Assembly: GCA_002728565.1 (NCBI GenBank)
Contig: PBUX01000064.1
Location: 42,171 to 106,170, forward strand
Length of the DNA stretch: 64,000 nt
Reading direction: 5' to 3'
Source of the DNA: Methanobacteriota archaeon
Lineage (GTDB): Archaea; Thermoplasmatota; Poseidoniia; Poseidoniales; Thalassarchaeaceae
Below, piece by piece: positions 35,035-44,371 of the stretch. The stretch's first letter is position 1; the number at the start of each line of letters is the position of its first letter. The notes below the pieces were generated by a model. It was given only the letters and a program-made list of their open reading frames with translations. It searched no databases and had not been told where the DNA came from. The position numbers were made by a program, and so were the translations under genes.

Positions 35035-35820
35035 ATGACATACGTCATAGCGATAGCGAACCAGAAGGGCGGAGTGGGCAAGACGACCACGGCTATCAAT
35101 CTCGGAGCGTCGCTTGCTGTAGCCGAAAAGAGGACGTTGATCCTCGATATTGACCCTCAGGGTAATGCGACAAGCGGGTTGGGTATTCAGCAGGGGCAGG
35201 ATCACCCTAGTGTTTACGACGTTTTGATAGGGCATGCACCCTTAGCCGACGCGATTCATCAGGGGGTTCACCTAGAGCACCTGGACGTGGCTGCGTCGAC
35301 TCGTGATTTAGTAGGGGCTGAGATCGAGCTGGTGTCGGCGGCTAGCCGAGAGACGATCCTGAGGCGCGCGGTTGAGACAGTAAAGGATCGCTATGACTTC
35401 ATACTCGTTGACTGTCCGCCTTCATTGGGGCTTCTGACGCTGAATACCCTTACAGCATCGGATTCTGTTCTCATCCCTATTCAGTGCGAGTTCTTTGCCC
35501 TTGAGGGCTTGAGCCAGCTTCTTAGCACGATTCGGCTGGTCCAAAGAGGGCTTAACCCGGAGCTTGATGTGGAGGGAGTTCTTCTAACGATGTATGACAA
35601 AAGGTTAAATCTGTCCCGCCAGGTTAGCGCGGAGGCACGGGAATATTTTGGCCCAAAGGTGTACCGGGTTACGATCCCAAGAAACGTCAGGCTAGCGGAA
35701 GCCCCGAGCTTCGGTCAGCCAATAGTGCAATACGACGTCCTTTCTCGGGGGGCCCAGGCATACCTCGCGCTGGCGAGTGAGGTGATTGATCGCCGGATGA
35801 AGTTGGAGGTGACAGAATGA
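35035..35820 (+). CDS. parA: chromosome-partitioning ATPase ParA
   Basis: 261 residues from ATG 35035 (an in-frame GTG at 35026 is possible). Deviant Walker A KGGVGKTTT near the N-terminus, Walker A' DIDPQGNATSGL, and DCPPSLGLLTLNTL. It forms DNA-bound gradients that move ParB-parS complexes. ATGA overlap with parB makes an operon. The 215-bp gap upstream holds parS and no other gene. Confidence 0.97.
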   Translation: MTYVIAIANQKGGVGKTTTAINLGASLAVAEKRTLILDIDPQGNATSGLGIQQGQDHPSVYDVLIGHAPLADAIHQGVHLEHLDVAASTRDLVGAEIELVSAASRETILRRAVETVKDRYDFILVDCPPSLGLLTLNTLTASDSVLIPIQCEFFALEGLSQLLSTIRLVQRGLNPELDVEGVLLTMYDKRLNLSRQVSAEAREYFGPKVYRVTIPRNVRLAEAPSFGQPIVQYDVLSRGAQAYLALASEVIDRRMKLEVTE

Positions 35821-36713
35821 CAGAGGTGTCAAATATGGGTCGTGACCGGCTCGGAAAAGGGCTCGGGGCTCTCTTGGGGGAATATTTGGAGCCCGAGGCA
35901 ACGGAAAGTGATGTGCAAAAGCTTTCTTTGGAGTCGATTGTGCCGAACCCGGTACAGCCCCGAAGGGTTTTCACGGAAGCCGAGCTCGGTGGCCTAACGT
36001 CGTCCATCCGGGAAAACGGCCTGCTCCAGCCGCTAGTAGTTAGGCCTGCACCGGGGATTGAAGGGCGTTTTGAGATTGTTGCGGGTGAGCGCCGGTTTCG
36101 AGCACTGAAGCGCCTCTCATGGACGGAAGTCCCTGCTATTGTGCGCGAAGCCGATGACGAGACACTACTTGTGCTCGCTCTTGTAGAGAACCTGCAGCGG
36201 GAAGCACTAAACCCCTTGGAGGAGGCGGAGGGTTACGAGTCTCTGGCTCAGCGCTTTGATATGAAGCACGCTGAGATTGCCAAGGCGGTGGGCAAGGACC
36301 GATCGACGGTTGCCAACTTGGTTCGGCTTCTGAGGCTCCCCATATCTGTTCGGAAGCTTGTGGAATCCGGGGCACTCACCCAGGGGCATGCTAGGGCGTT
36401 GCTTTCGGTCGATGACCCTGTAATTGCTGGAACGCTGGCTCGTGAGGCCGCGAAGGAGGGGTGGTCCGTTAGGGAGATGGAGCGCCGGGTCGCAGGGGCG
36501 TCGCGGGGGAGGCGCAAACGCAAGCCGCGGGAGAAAGATGCGGTCACCAGGGCCTTAGAGGATGCGCTCCGAGGCTACCTCGGCACTCGCGTTGAAGTGA
36601 AGCCCGCGCGCTCAGGGAAGGGCTCAATTGAAATTCAATACCATGGCCCCAAAGACTTCGAGCGTCTTTTTGAGCAGATGACGGGCCTAAGCGTAGGCGA
36701 CGTCATCGAGTGA
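35817..36713 (+). CDS. parB: chromosome-partitioning protein ParB
   Basis: 298 residues. N-terminal ParA-interacting segment with RLGKGLGALL, CTPase/ParB box PNPVQPRRVFTEAELGGLTSSIRENGLLQPLVV, GERRFRALKRLSW, and central HTH (KDRSTVANLVRLLRLP). The C-terminal dimerisation domain ends at GDVIE. It binds the parS site found 1 kb upstream. Its stop overlaps the ATG of the M23 gene (TGATG). Confidence 0.97.
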   Translation: MTEVSNMGRDRLGKGLGALLGEYLEPEATESDVQKLSLESIVPNPVQPRRVFTEAELGGLTSSIRENGLLQPLVVRPAPGIEGRFEIVAGERRFRALKRLSWTEVPAIVREADDETLLVLALVENLQREALNPLEEAEGYESLAQRFDMKHAEIAKAVGKDRSTVANLVRLLRLPISVRKLVESGALTQGHARALLSVDDPVIAGTLAREAAKEGWSVREMERRVAGASRGRRKRKPREKDAVTRALEDALRGYLGTRVEVKPARSGKGSIEIQYHGPKDFERLFEQMTGLSVGDVIE

Positions 36714-37495
36714 TGTCTGGGAAAGACGAGGGGCGACTAAACATCGTCCTCATCCCGTCGGGCGATCGAGAGACGCGTAGCTTCAGCACCTCTTATCGAG
36801 CCTTGCGGGCGTTTGGGCTGGTGGTTGCCTTGGCGGCCATGGGTGTGTCTCTGATAATCTTCACTTGGTGGCCGCTTGCCGTTCGGTCAGCCCGAGCTTC
36901 TGAGCTCGAGCAAGAGCTGGTTCGCATGGGCAGGGATCTTGAGAGAGTCGAGGATCTTGTTCAGCAACTTGGGCAGATGGAGGCGCAGTATCTTCAGCTT
37001 CGGGATATGTTTGGGTCAGGTGACGCGGGCGTCGGAGCGCCCCGGGGCTTATTCCCTCCTTTAGCGGAACCTAGCCCCGACGCCCAGTCTGGTGGGGGGG
37101 CTGTCCGGGGCTCTCCCCCTTCTTTCTGGCCTCTTTCAGAGCGCGGTTTCGTGACCCAGGGCCTTCACTCTGGTGCAGCCGAGGGCCATCCCGGCCTAGA
37201 CATTGCTGTCCCTTCAGGCTCCTACATATGGTCAGCAGGGGACGGAGTTGTAGTTGAGGTTGGGGAGGATGCCGTTTACGGCCGATTTGTTGTCATAGAC
37301 CATGGCTCCGAAGTCAGGACCCTTTACGGGCATACGTCCGAGACCTTCGTGGAGCGCGGGGAGGAGGTGCACGCCCGCCAAGTTGTTGCGCTCAGTGGCT
37401 CTACTGGGCGTTCTAGCGCGCCCCACCTGCATTTCGAGGTGATTGTGGAAGGGAAGCCGGTTGACCCCCTTGGGTTCGTTGAGCAGCCCGGCTAG
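36713..37495 (+). CDS. M23 family LytM-domain membrane protein
   Basis: 260 residues from ATG 36713 (a GTG at 36710 would add one). One membrane anchor (about residues 29-51), a coiled coil (ASELEQELVRMGRDLERVEDLVQQL), a Pro/Gly linker, and a C-terminal peptidase domain with HPGLDIAV, GDGVVVEVG and the zinc-binding HLHFEV. It cleaves or helps cleave peptidoglycan cross-bridges. Linked to parB and followed by bactofilin, a usual partner in cell-shape and division operons. Confidence 0.92.
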   Translation: MSGKDEGRLNIVLIPSGDRETRSFSTSYRALRAFGLVVALAAMGVSLIIFTWWPLAVRSARASELEQELVRMGRDLERVEDLVQQLGQMEAQYLQLRDMFGSGDAGVGAPRGLFPPLAEPSPDAQSGGGAVRGSPPSFWPLSERGFVTQGLHSGAAEGHPGLDIAVPSGSYIWSAGDGVVVEVGEDAVYGRFVVIDHGSEVRTLYGHTSETFVERGEEVHARQVVALSGSTGRSSAPHLHFEVIVEGKPVDPLGFVEQPG

Positions 37496-37620
37496 GCCAG
37501 TGGGTCGCCTTTCCCCTTCTTGTTTTGGGTGCCTGTCAGTGTTGGTCGTCACTGTGGTGCTAACGCCCTTTGTGGGGGTAGATTTAACCACACGAATCAT
37601 TAAATGAGGCGATAGACCGA

Positions 37621-38067
37621 ATGGTACGCGAGCGCCAGAACGATCAGGGAGCTGGGGATGCTGTGATTTCCATCATAGCGCCAGGGATGACGGTGGTCGG
37701 AAATTGCGAAAGTGACGGCACAATCCGAGTGGAGGGGAACGTCAGTGGTTCAATAAAGGCGGGAAAGGCCGTGGTCGTCGGCAAGAAGGGCCTTGTCTCC
37801 GGCGAAGTCTTCACGCAGGACGCGGTAATTTCAGGTCGTGTTGAAGGGTCTCTGGTTGCCGCGTCTAGGCTAGAGCTCAAAAGCACAGCCCGCATAGAAG
37901 GCGAAGTCAAGACGCGCCGTATGCAGTTAGAAGAGGGGGCCGTGCTTAACGGGACAGTTGAGATGGGCGCGGAGGCCACCAAAGGCACCCAGCCAAAGGT
38001 CGATGCTAGCACTCTGGGCTCGCGGTCCCCATCAGCGAAGCCATCCCGGGACGGGGCGGCTACCTGA
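37621..38067 (+). CDS. bactofilin (polymer-forming cytoskeletal protein)
   Basis: 148 residues. A DUF583 beta-helix occupies about residues 15-110 (ISIIAPGMTVVGNCESDG, GSIKAGKAVVVGKKGLV, SGRVEGSLVAASRLELK, ARIEGEVKTRRM), flanked by a basic start and a disordered tail. Bactofilins polymerise without nucleotide and often anchor M23 peptidases, which matches the gene upstream. The start is ATG 37621, with 125 bp upstream where a promoter may lie. Confidence 0.93.
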   Translation: MVRERQNDQGAGDAVISIIAPGMTVVGNCESDGTIRVEGNVSGSIKAGKAVVVGKKGLVSGEVFTQDAVISGRVEGSLVAASRLELKSTARIEGEVKTRRMQLEEGAVLNGTVEMGAEATKGTQPKVDASTLGSRSPSAKPSRDGAAT

Positions 38068-38092
38068 TGCCCAGCCCGCCGTTGGCGATCTG

Positions 38093-38854
38093 ATGAAACT
38101 AGAACCGCTGCTCCAATATTTAGACGGCTGGCTCAGGGTTGAGGAGCATCCGGATTATCCGAACGCCCTAAATGGGCTCCAAGTAGGGGGGCCGAGCGAG
38201 ATTACTACAGTCGCAACCGCGGTGGACGCCTCCGAGGCCTCGATCCGGGCGGCAGTGGAGATAGGGGCGGATTTGATGGTCGTCCACCATGGGCTGTTCT
38301 GGTCAGGGCTGGAGCCAGTTGTGGGAAGACACGAACGCCGACTCCGCCTCCTTTTTGAGGCTGGGCTTGGGCTTTATAGTGTCCATCTCCCCCTGGATTC
38401 TCATTTGGAGGTTGGGAACAGTGCTCTGCTGGCTGCCGCGTTGGGGCTAGAGGTTCAGGGCCGTTTCGGAGCGTATGCTGGCTGGGATATTGGTGTCTCC
38501 GGTAGCTTTTCGGAGGCAGTAGCGTTGGAGGAGCTCGTTACTCGAGTCGAGGGGGCCGTGGGCGGCGGGGTCGTGCAGGTGCTGCCGGGCGGGCCCGAAA
38601 CGGTGAGGTCTGTTGGGGTGCTGACAGGTGGCGGCGGGTCCTTTGTTCGGGAGGCTGCTCAGGCCGGCCTAGACGCGTACGTGACAGGAGAGGTCTCCCA
38701 TCACGCATATTTCGACGCCGCCGAATTTAGAACATCGGTTCTATTAGCGGGTCATTATGCTACCGAGACGTTTGGCGTAAAGGCGGTTGGCCGGCATTTA
38801 GCGGATCGGTTCGGGCTGCAGGCCCATTTTATCGATCAACCTACGGGCCTTTAG
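38093..38854 (+). CDS. Nif3-like dinuclear metal center protein
   Basis: 253 residues from ATG 38093. NALNGLQVGGPSE (metal ligand region), VVHHGLFWS, VHLPLDSH and the late GEVSHHAYFDA are the conserved metal-binding segments; the C-terminus (LADRFGLQAHFIDQPTGL) is typical. Nif3/YbgI proteins bind two metals, but their reaction is not settled. It begins 25 bp after the bactofilin stop. Confidence 0.92.
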   Translation: MKLEPLLQYLDGWLRVEEHPDYPNALNGLQVGGPSEITTVATAVDASEASIRAAVEIGADLMVVHHGLFWSGLEPVVGRHERRLRLLFEAGLGLYSVHLPLDSHLEVGNSALLAAALGLEVQGRFGAYAGWDIGVSGSFSEAVALEELVTRVEGAVGGGVVQVLPGGPETVRSVGVLTGGGGSFVREAAQAGLDAYVTGEVSHHAYFDAAEFRTSVLLAGHYATETFGVKAVGRHLADRFGLQAHFIDQPTGL

Positions 38855-38969
38855 GGGTCGGGCCGGGCCTTGTCCGTTGCAGCCCACATCGGAGATTGGT
38901 ACCATTTGGGTGGCAACTAGTAATACTCTGCTGCCGGATCCGTGAGGGGGTGCGGCTAGGGAGGCTCTC

Positions 38970-41261
38970 TTGGTCCGGCAGTTCGTGTTAGCGGCTTCAG
39001 CCGCTCTGCTTTTGATTGCGCCCGCAGGCGGGCAAATGGTGCCGACCCCTCTCGAGCACTTTGGGCACGAGATAGGGGAACACCGGAAGCTCGCTGATTG
39101 GGGGGCGCTGACGTCTTATTTCGAGGTGCTTGCGGAGGCTAGCGGTCGAGTGGAGGTAGACACACTCGGCGCTACAACGGCAGGGCGCCCCTTTGTGATG
39201 CTTACCATCACTAGCCCAGAGAATCACGCCCGACTCGAGGAGCTTCATGAGATTCAAATGAAGCTAGCTGATCCACGGATGGTGTCCGGAGAGGGAGAAC
39301 TCGCGTGGCTTTTGGACGAGGGGAAAACCGTTGTCCTGATCACGCAAGGGATTCACCCGACGGAAGTGGGTGCAAGCCAGATGTCGGCGACCCTGGCGCA
39401 TGAACTTGCTAGTTCCGACTCGGAGAAAGTCCGAGAGATTCTCGACAATGTGATTCTCTTGCAGGTGCCCTCGCTCAACCCCGACGGCCTTCAGTGGGTC
39501 ACGGATTGGTATATGGAACTTGTGGGGACACCGTATGAAGCTGCTCCGTTGCCATGGCTCTATCATTATTACGTGGGCCATGATAACAACCGAGACTGGT
39601 ATGCTTTCACCCAACAGGAAACGATCCTGACAGTGGAGAAAGCCCACAACGAGTGGCATCCACAGATAGTGCATGATGTGCACCAGATGGGTGGGAGCGG
39701 GGCCCGCATCTTTTTCCCACCTTACATCGAGCCCTGGGAGCCGAACATTGATCCCGCGCTGACCGCAGCGGTATCGCAACTGGGCACATATATGGCGGCT
39801 GAGTTGACTGCTCAGGGAAAAAAGGGAGTGGTCGTAAATGCGCAGTACGATGCGTATACACCCGCGCGGGCCTATATGCACTATCACGGCGCTGCACGAA
39901 TTTTATCGGAAACCGCTTCGGCGCGGATGGCCACGCCAGTAACTGTTCCGCCTGAGGTTCTAGGTCCAGGTCGCAACTTCAACGCGTCAAGGCGATCGTG
40001 GAACTTCCCGAGCCCTTGGAGGGGAGGGGCATGGGGATTACCTGACATCGTTGAGTACCAGAAAGCAGGAGCTATGGCCCTCCTCACAAATGCTGCTCGC
40101 AATCGCCGCTATTGGCTTGAGAATTTCTATGGCGTGAACCAGCGGGCCGTCCAGAAGTGGGATACCTGGCCAACCGCATGGATCATTCCTAGTGGTCAGG
40201 GTAACGATCCCGGAGTGACGTATGCACTGAGAACGTTGACGATGGGAGACGTGGAGGTTTATACCGCTGAGGCCGCATTCACGGCGGATGGAGTCGACTT
40301 TCCGGCTGGGAGCTTGGTGGTCCCGATGAATCAGCCTTATGCGAGCTTCGCGAACACGATGCTTGAGATCCAGGAATATCCAGATCTGCGCGAGTATCCG
40401 GGTGGCCCCCCACAAAGGCCGTATGATGTGACTGCGCATACGCTCGGCTACCTGCTCGATTTCGAAGCCGTTGCTGTCGACGGTCCTTTGGACGTGCCAC
40501 TGAGCGAGCCGCTGGGTGTCCCGGAGTTTGACTTCCGCTTGCCAGAGCGGTTATCGGCAGCTGATGGGCCGCGGGTGGCTATGTATAAGTCGTGGCAAGA
40601 GCCCATGCCTGAAGGGTGGCAACGCTGGGTCTTTGATCAGCACGATATGCCTTACGATACGCTGCATGATGCAGACATTCAGGGAGGGGCACTGTCAGAG
40701 TACGATGTTCTTTTGTTTCAGGCGCAGGGTGCTCGCTCAATCGCTCAGGGTCATGGTGAAGGCACAGTGCCGCCGCAGTACGCGGGCGGCCTTGGAGAGG
40801 CAGGGGCTTCCGAGGTAAAGGCCTTTGTAGAGGGAGGTGGGCGCGCCATAGGTGTTGAGGCGGCGACCGATTATCTGCGCGATTTATTCGACCTGAGAAT
40901 CTCGGATCTCACCGATCGTTTGCGGAACACTGATTTCTACATCCCGGGATCGATCCTTCGTCTCGAGCTCGATCCCGATTCGGAGATCGCGGAGGGGATG
41001 GAAACGGAGGTGTCCGCTTGGTATTGGCGCTCGAGCATGGCCTATGCGGTGGACGATCCGCGGGTCAGCGTGCTGGCTCGCTATGGCGCGGGCGACCCCC
41101 TGCTCTCGGGATGGGTTCTAGGCGGGGAGCACGTGGCTGGACAGCCGGCAATCCTCGAGGCTTCGCTGGGTGAGGGCTCGGTCGTTCTCTTCGGCTTTCA
41201 GCCCAATTATCGAGCGCAGACCATGGCCACCTGGCCCCTACTCTTTAACGCAATTCGGTGA
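38970..41261 (+). CDS. exported M14 family zinc carboxypeptidase (paralogue)
   Basis: 763 residues starting at TTG 38970, with TAGGGAGG 6 nt upstream; a signal peptide follows (LAASAALLLIAPAGGQ). M14 ligands: IHPTEVG, HYYVGHDNNRD and HDVHQMGGSG. It shares layout and many blocks with the M14 at 20127-22850 (PTPEEHFGF versus PTPLEHFGH; GHDNNRD; C-terminal GVRxxYRAQT-like end) but lacks the acidic stretch. It likely trims exported peptides. The stop overlaps the zinc-ribbon gene (GTGA). Confidence 0.9.
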   Translation: MVRQFVLAASAALLLIAPAGGQMVPTPLEHFGHEIGEHRKLADWGALTSYFEVLAEASGRVEVDTLGATTAGRPFVMLTITSPENHARLEELHEIQMKLADPRMVSGEGELAWLLDEGKTVVLITQGIHPTEVGASQMSATLAHELASSDSEKVREILDNVILLQVPSLNPDGLQWVTDWYMELVGTPYEAAPLPWLYHYYVGHDNNRDWYAFTQQETILTVEKAHNEWHPQIVHDVHQMGGSGARIFFPPYIEPWEPNIDPALTAAVSQLGTYMAAELTAQGKKGVVVNAQYDAYTPARAYMHYHGAARILSETASARMATPVTVPPEVLGPGRNFNASRRSWNFPSPWRGGAWGLPDIVEYQKAGAMALLTNAARNRRYWLENFYGVNQRAVQKWDTWPTAWIIPSGQGNDPGVTYALRTLTMGDVEVYTAEAAFTADGVDFPAGSLVVPMNQPYASFANTMLEIQEYPDLREYPGGPPQRPYDVTAHTLGYLLDFEAVAVDGPLDVPLSEPLGVPEFDFRLPERLSAADGPRVAMYKSWQEPMPEGWQRWVFDQHDMPYDTLHDADIQGGALSEYDVLLFQAQGARSIAQGHGEGTVPPQYAGGLGEAGASEVKAFVEGGGRAIGVEAATDYLRDLFDLRISDLTDRLRNTDFYIPGSILRLELDPDSEIAEGMETEVSAWYWRSSMAYAVDDPRVSVLARYGAGDPLLSGWVLGGEHVAGQPAILEASLGEGSVVLFGFQPNYRAQTMATWPLLFNAIR

Positions 41262-42103
41262 CGTCATTGCTTCCTCGAAATCCAGCATGTTCTGAATGCG
41301 GTCGCCCGGCTTCCGGTAACTTCTGCCAAGACTGCGGTGCTGATCTAGGGGGTCGGTTCTGCAGTCAGTGCGGAGCCAAGATCTCTTTCGGCTCGAACTT
41401 CTGTGGACAGTGCGGAGCTCAACTGTCACAGGGAGGGGAGAAGACCGCTGGCCAAGGGCGTTCCCCTCGCCTTGAGGCTGCGCGCGAAGTTGTCATAGGC
41501 GGCCAAACGCTGCCATGGTGGATCGCTGGTGTGACGATGTTTGCTTTGATCCTTTTTGTGGGCTTGTCGATGGTTCGACCAGGGCCAGGACCGGTTCCGT
41601 CGACAAGTGGCCCAATTCAGCAAGGGCTCCCTGCTGAAGGGCTGGCCACCGGAGGGGCCGCTCCTGACATTTCGAATATGTCCCCTATTGAGGCTGCTGA
41701 CCGGTTGTTCAACCGGGTCATGCAAGCAACAAGCGCGGGTGACAGTGCGCAGGCCCGAGCGTTTCTTCCGATGGCCATCGCGGCTTATCAGAGAGCACGA
41801 CCACTGACCTTGGATGGCCTATTTCACCTCTCGATGTTGAACAGGACGGCGATGAATCTTGAGGCTGCGCTGGACAATGCGCTCGAGATCCTGGAAAGGG
41901 ACCCCGACCACCTGCTTGGTTTGGCTGCAGCAGCCGAGGCAGCCATTGAGTTAGGGGAACTCGACGAGGCGGAGTTGCATTACCGTCATTTGGCGGATGT
42001 TTATGAAGAGGAGCTCCAAGAACAGCTCCCGGAGTATGACCAGCACTCGCTGATTGTGGATGTATTGAATCAGGATGCTGAGAGATTCTTGGCTGGACGG
42101 TGA
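41258..42103 (+). CDS. zinc-ribbon, single-pass membrane, TPR-like protein
   Basis: 281 residues from GTG 41258. The N-terminus has three CxxC pairs forming double zinc ribbons (CSECGR, CQDCGAD, CSQCGAK, CGQCGAQ), then a membrane segment (about residues 87-107), a Pro-rich spacer, and a C-terminal helical repeat (ALDNALEILERDPDHLLGLAAAAEAA ... LHYRHLADVYEEEL) like TPRs. The function is unknown. Overlap with the M14 gene suggests a shared operon, though the reason is not clear. Confidence 0.78.
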   Translation: MTSLLPRNPACSECGRPASGNFCQDCGADLGGRFCSQCGAKISFGSNFCGQCGAQLSQGGEKTAGQGRSPRLEAAREVVIGGQTLPWWIAGVTMFALILFVGLSMVRPGPGPVPSTSGPIQQGLPAEGLATGGAAPDISNMSPIEAADRLFNRVMQATSAGDSAQARAFLPMAIAAYQRARPLTLDGLFHLSMLNRTAMNLEAALDNALEILERDPDHLLGLAAAAEAAIELGELDEAELHYRHLADVYEEELQEQLPEYDQHSLIVDVLNQDAERFLAGR

Positions 42104-42182
42104 CCTTACCTAGAAACGAGTGTTGTCATGCATCGCTCGAACTCTGTTTGAGCGGCGGCTGCCTGGTTTCCGACACGAGTCG

Positions 42183-43169
42183 ATGAGGGTCTTTCTGACT
42201 GGCGCGACAGGGTTGATCGGCTCTCACTTGGCGAAGTATCTAGTCGAGCGCGGTGATGAGGTTGTGGCGCTAGTTCGTCCAACGTCGGATACCGGTTTTC
42301 TGGACAGCCTTGAGGTTGTTGATCTGGTCCACGGAGATGTGAGCGATAGCGTCGACAGCCTGTGCTCCGTAATGGATGGGTGTTCCCACGTGGTGCATGC
42401 CGCAGCATTGGTGTATTCAGGACGTGGATGGGATGCGGTTGCGGCTGTAAACGTGGAAGGCACTCGCCGAGTCCTCATGGCGGCGGCCACGAGCGGGGTT
42501 CAGAAGGCCGTAAACATATCTTCGGTGGCGGTGTACGGCGGCTCTGAGCTTGAGTACGACCAAGAAGACACGCCGGGTCCGGGAGCAGGGTTTAGCAATC
42601 ACTATGCGCGTTCGAAGAGGGAAGCTGAAGTGGTGGCGAGGCAGGTGGAAAGAAACACCGGCCTTCCTGTTACGACGCTGCGACCCTCTGCGGTTTATGG
42701 TGAACGCGACCGGTTGCTAGGCCCAGCGATTCAGCGGCTCTTGAACAGTCCTGTTGTCCCGCTCTTTGGTTCGGGTGAGAACACGCTTCCTGTGGTTTAC
42801 GCAGGCAATGTCGCGGTTGCTATTGGGGTTGTCTTAGGCTCACCTGGAGGGGGAGATAGTTATGATCTAGGCATGGATCACCCCCTTAGGCAGAAAGACT
42901 TCTTCTACGAGCAGGGGTTGGGGATGGGTCGAGCCCCCCGATTCGTGCACCTGCCAGCTTTCTTGGTTCGCTCTGGCGCCCTTCTCCTCTCACGCATGGG
43001 GGTCGCTCCCCCGGGAGCCAAGCATCTTTCTCTAGAGCGGCTGGCACGGCTTGCGCTCGAGGAAAATCCCTACCTTTCCCGGCGGGCCCACCGTGATCTG
43101 GGCTGGGACCCTCCGCACAGGCACGAAGATGCCCTTAGGCGCACGGGCCGGTGGCTAGCCAGCCGTTAA
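42183..43169 (+). CDS. NAD-dependent epimerase/dehydratase (extended SDR)
   Basis: 328 residues from ATG 42183. Rossmann motif GATGLIGSHLAKYL, NISSVAVYG, and a YARSK-type active site (NHYARSKREAE). It resembles 3-beta-hydroxysteroid dehydrogenase or dihydroflavonol reductase-like proteins (PF01370/PF01073). The substrate is unknown. It is followed by a hairpin with a T7 run and then lipA. Confidence 0.9.
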   Translation: MRVFLTGATGLIGSHLAKYLVERGDEVVALVRPTSDTGFLDSLEVVDLVHGDVSDSVDSLCSVMDGCSHVVHAAALVYSGRGWDAVAAVNVEGTRRVLMAAATSGVQKAVNISSVAVYGGSELEYDQEDTPGPGAGFSNHYARSKREAEVVARQVERNTGLPVTTLRPSAVYGERDRLLGPAIQRLLNSPVVPLFGSGENTLPVVYAGNVAVAIGVVLGSPGGGDSYDLGMDHPLRQKDFFYEQGLGMGRAPRFVHLPAFLVRSGALLLSRMGVAPPGAKHLSLERLARLALEENPYLSRRAHRDLGWDPPHRHEDALRRTGRWLASR

Positions 43170-43181
43170 CGAAAAAAGGAG

Positions 43182-43229
43182 GCAAGTAATGGCTCGGTCT
43201 TGTTGGGGGCGCCTACACTTGCTTTTTTT
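43182..43229 (+). terminator. candidate terminator/attenuator with short ORF before lipA
   Basis: GCAAGT (43182-43187) pairs with ACTTGC (43217-43222), followed by T7 (43223-43229). Within the hairpin is an ATG (43189) preceded by AAAAAAGGAGG and opening an 18-codon frame that ends at 43245. The upstream arm of the hairpin adjoins the Shine-Dalgarno, so translation of the short ORF would open the hairpin, as in attenuators. The simplest view is a weak terminator of the epimerase gene. Confidence 0.4.
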
Positions 43230-43272
43230 CATGACTAGGCTGTAAACGGACGTTCCGCGAGCAGAGAAGCAC

Positions 43273-44370
43273 GTGACAACAAATACCGACGCGCCCAAGG
43301 GATACGCGCCAGCCGGCAAAAACACCGGAGTCGTAAAGCCCAAGGGTACCTCTAAAATCCGGGCTCACGAAGGCTTGGAGACCGTAGAGATCCGGTCTCG
43401 GAAGCCTTCGTGGCTTAAGGTGCGCTCGCCCGGAGGCCCCAATTATCTGCGCCTGAAGAAGAAAATGAGGGCAGAAGGCCTCCATACCGTATGTGAAGAA
43501 GCTGGGTGTCCAAACATTGGGGAGTGTTGGGAGGCGGGAACTGCCACCTTTATGATTCTTGGTGACGTGTGCACGCGTGCTTGCAAGTATTGCGGTGTTG
43601 CACACGGCCTCCCGACCGAGCTAGACGAAGACGAACCTCGGCGTGTTGCACAGACCGTGCAAGAAATGGCTCTTGAGCACGTGGTTATAACGAGTGTGAA
43701 CCGTGATGAGCTTCCGGATGGAGGGGCGGCCATTTACGCGGAGACAATCCGGCAGATCCACCGGGAAGTGCCCGGCTGTTCCGTCGAGGTCCTCATCCCC
43801 GACTTTAAGGGTGACGAGGGTGCCTTGGAAACCGTCGTACGAGCGAACCCGGCGATCCTTGGACACAACCTTGAGACGGTTGACCGACTTCATCCCGACG
43901 TCAGGCCAGGAGGGCGCTACTGGAGATCGATTTCGTTTCTTGGTGCGGTGAAGCGACTCGACGCCAAAATGCTGACAAAGACTGGGATTATTCTGGGTAT
44001 GGGCGAGGAGGAGCGCGAGATTCGCAAGGCGATGGGTGATCTCCGTGAGGCGGCGGTGGACATACTCACGCTGGGTCAGTACCTGAGACCCTCAGCGATG
44101 CACATCCCGGTCGCCCGTTGGGTCACACCGGATGAGTTTGCAATGTGGAAAGAGGTGGGGGAGCAGGAGTACGGATTTAGACATGTCGAATCAGGGCCTC
44201 TTGTTAGGTCCAGTTATCATGCCAAGGAGCAGGCTCGTGAAGTCGAAGCGGGTGGACCGGGAGCTATACAGAATGTTATGGAGGTTGATATACCTGCTCC
44301 CGCAGAGGTCGTTTTGGAACTCGTCCAGCTCGAGCTCGGCAGACCTAGCCGAACGATGAGTGGAGGCTGA
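43273..44370 (+). CDS. lipA: lipoyl synthase
   Basis: 365 residues from GTG 43273. The first FeS triad CEEAGCPNIGEC and the radical-SAM motif CTRACKYCGV (CxxxCxxC) are intact; the C-terminal RSSYHA gives the fourth Ser ligand. It inserts sulfur into octanoyl groups to make the lipoyl cofactor needed by the E2 gene nearby. The N-terminal 40 residues are a non-conserved basic extension. pdhA starts 1 nt after the stop. Confidence 0.96.
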   Translation: MTTNTDAPKGYAPAGKNTGVVKPKGTSKIRAHEGLETVEIRSRKPSWLKVRSPGGPNYLRLKKKMRAEGLHTVCEEAGCPNIGECWEAGTATFMILGDVCTRACKYCGVAHGLPTELDEDEPRRVAQTVQEMALEHVVITSVNRDELPDGGAAIYAETIRQIHREVPGCSVEVLIPDFKGDEGALETVVRANPAILGHNLETVDRLHPDVRPGGRYWRSISFLGAVKRLDAKMLTKTGIILGMGEEEREIRKAMGDLREAAVDILTLGQYLRPSAMHIPVARWVTPDEFAMWKEVGEQEYGFRHVESGPLVRSSYHAKEQAREVEAGGPGAIQNVMEVDIPAPAEVVLELVQLELGRPSRTMSGG

Positions 44371-44371
44371 G

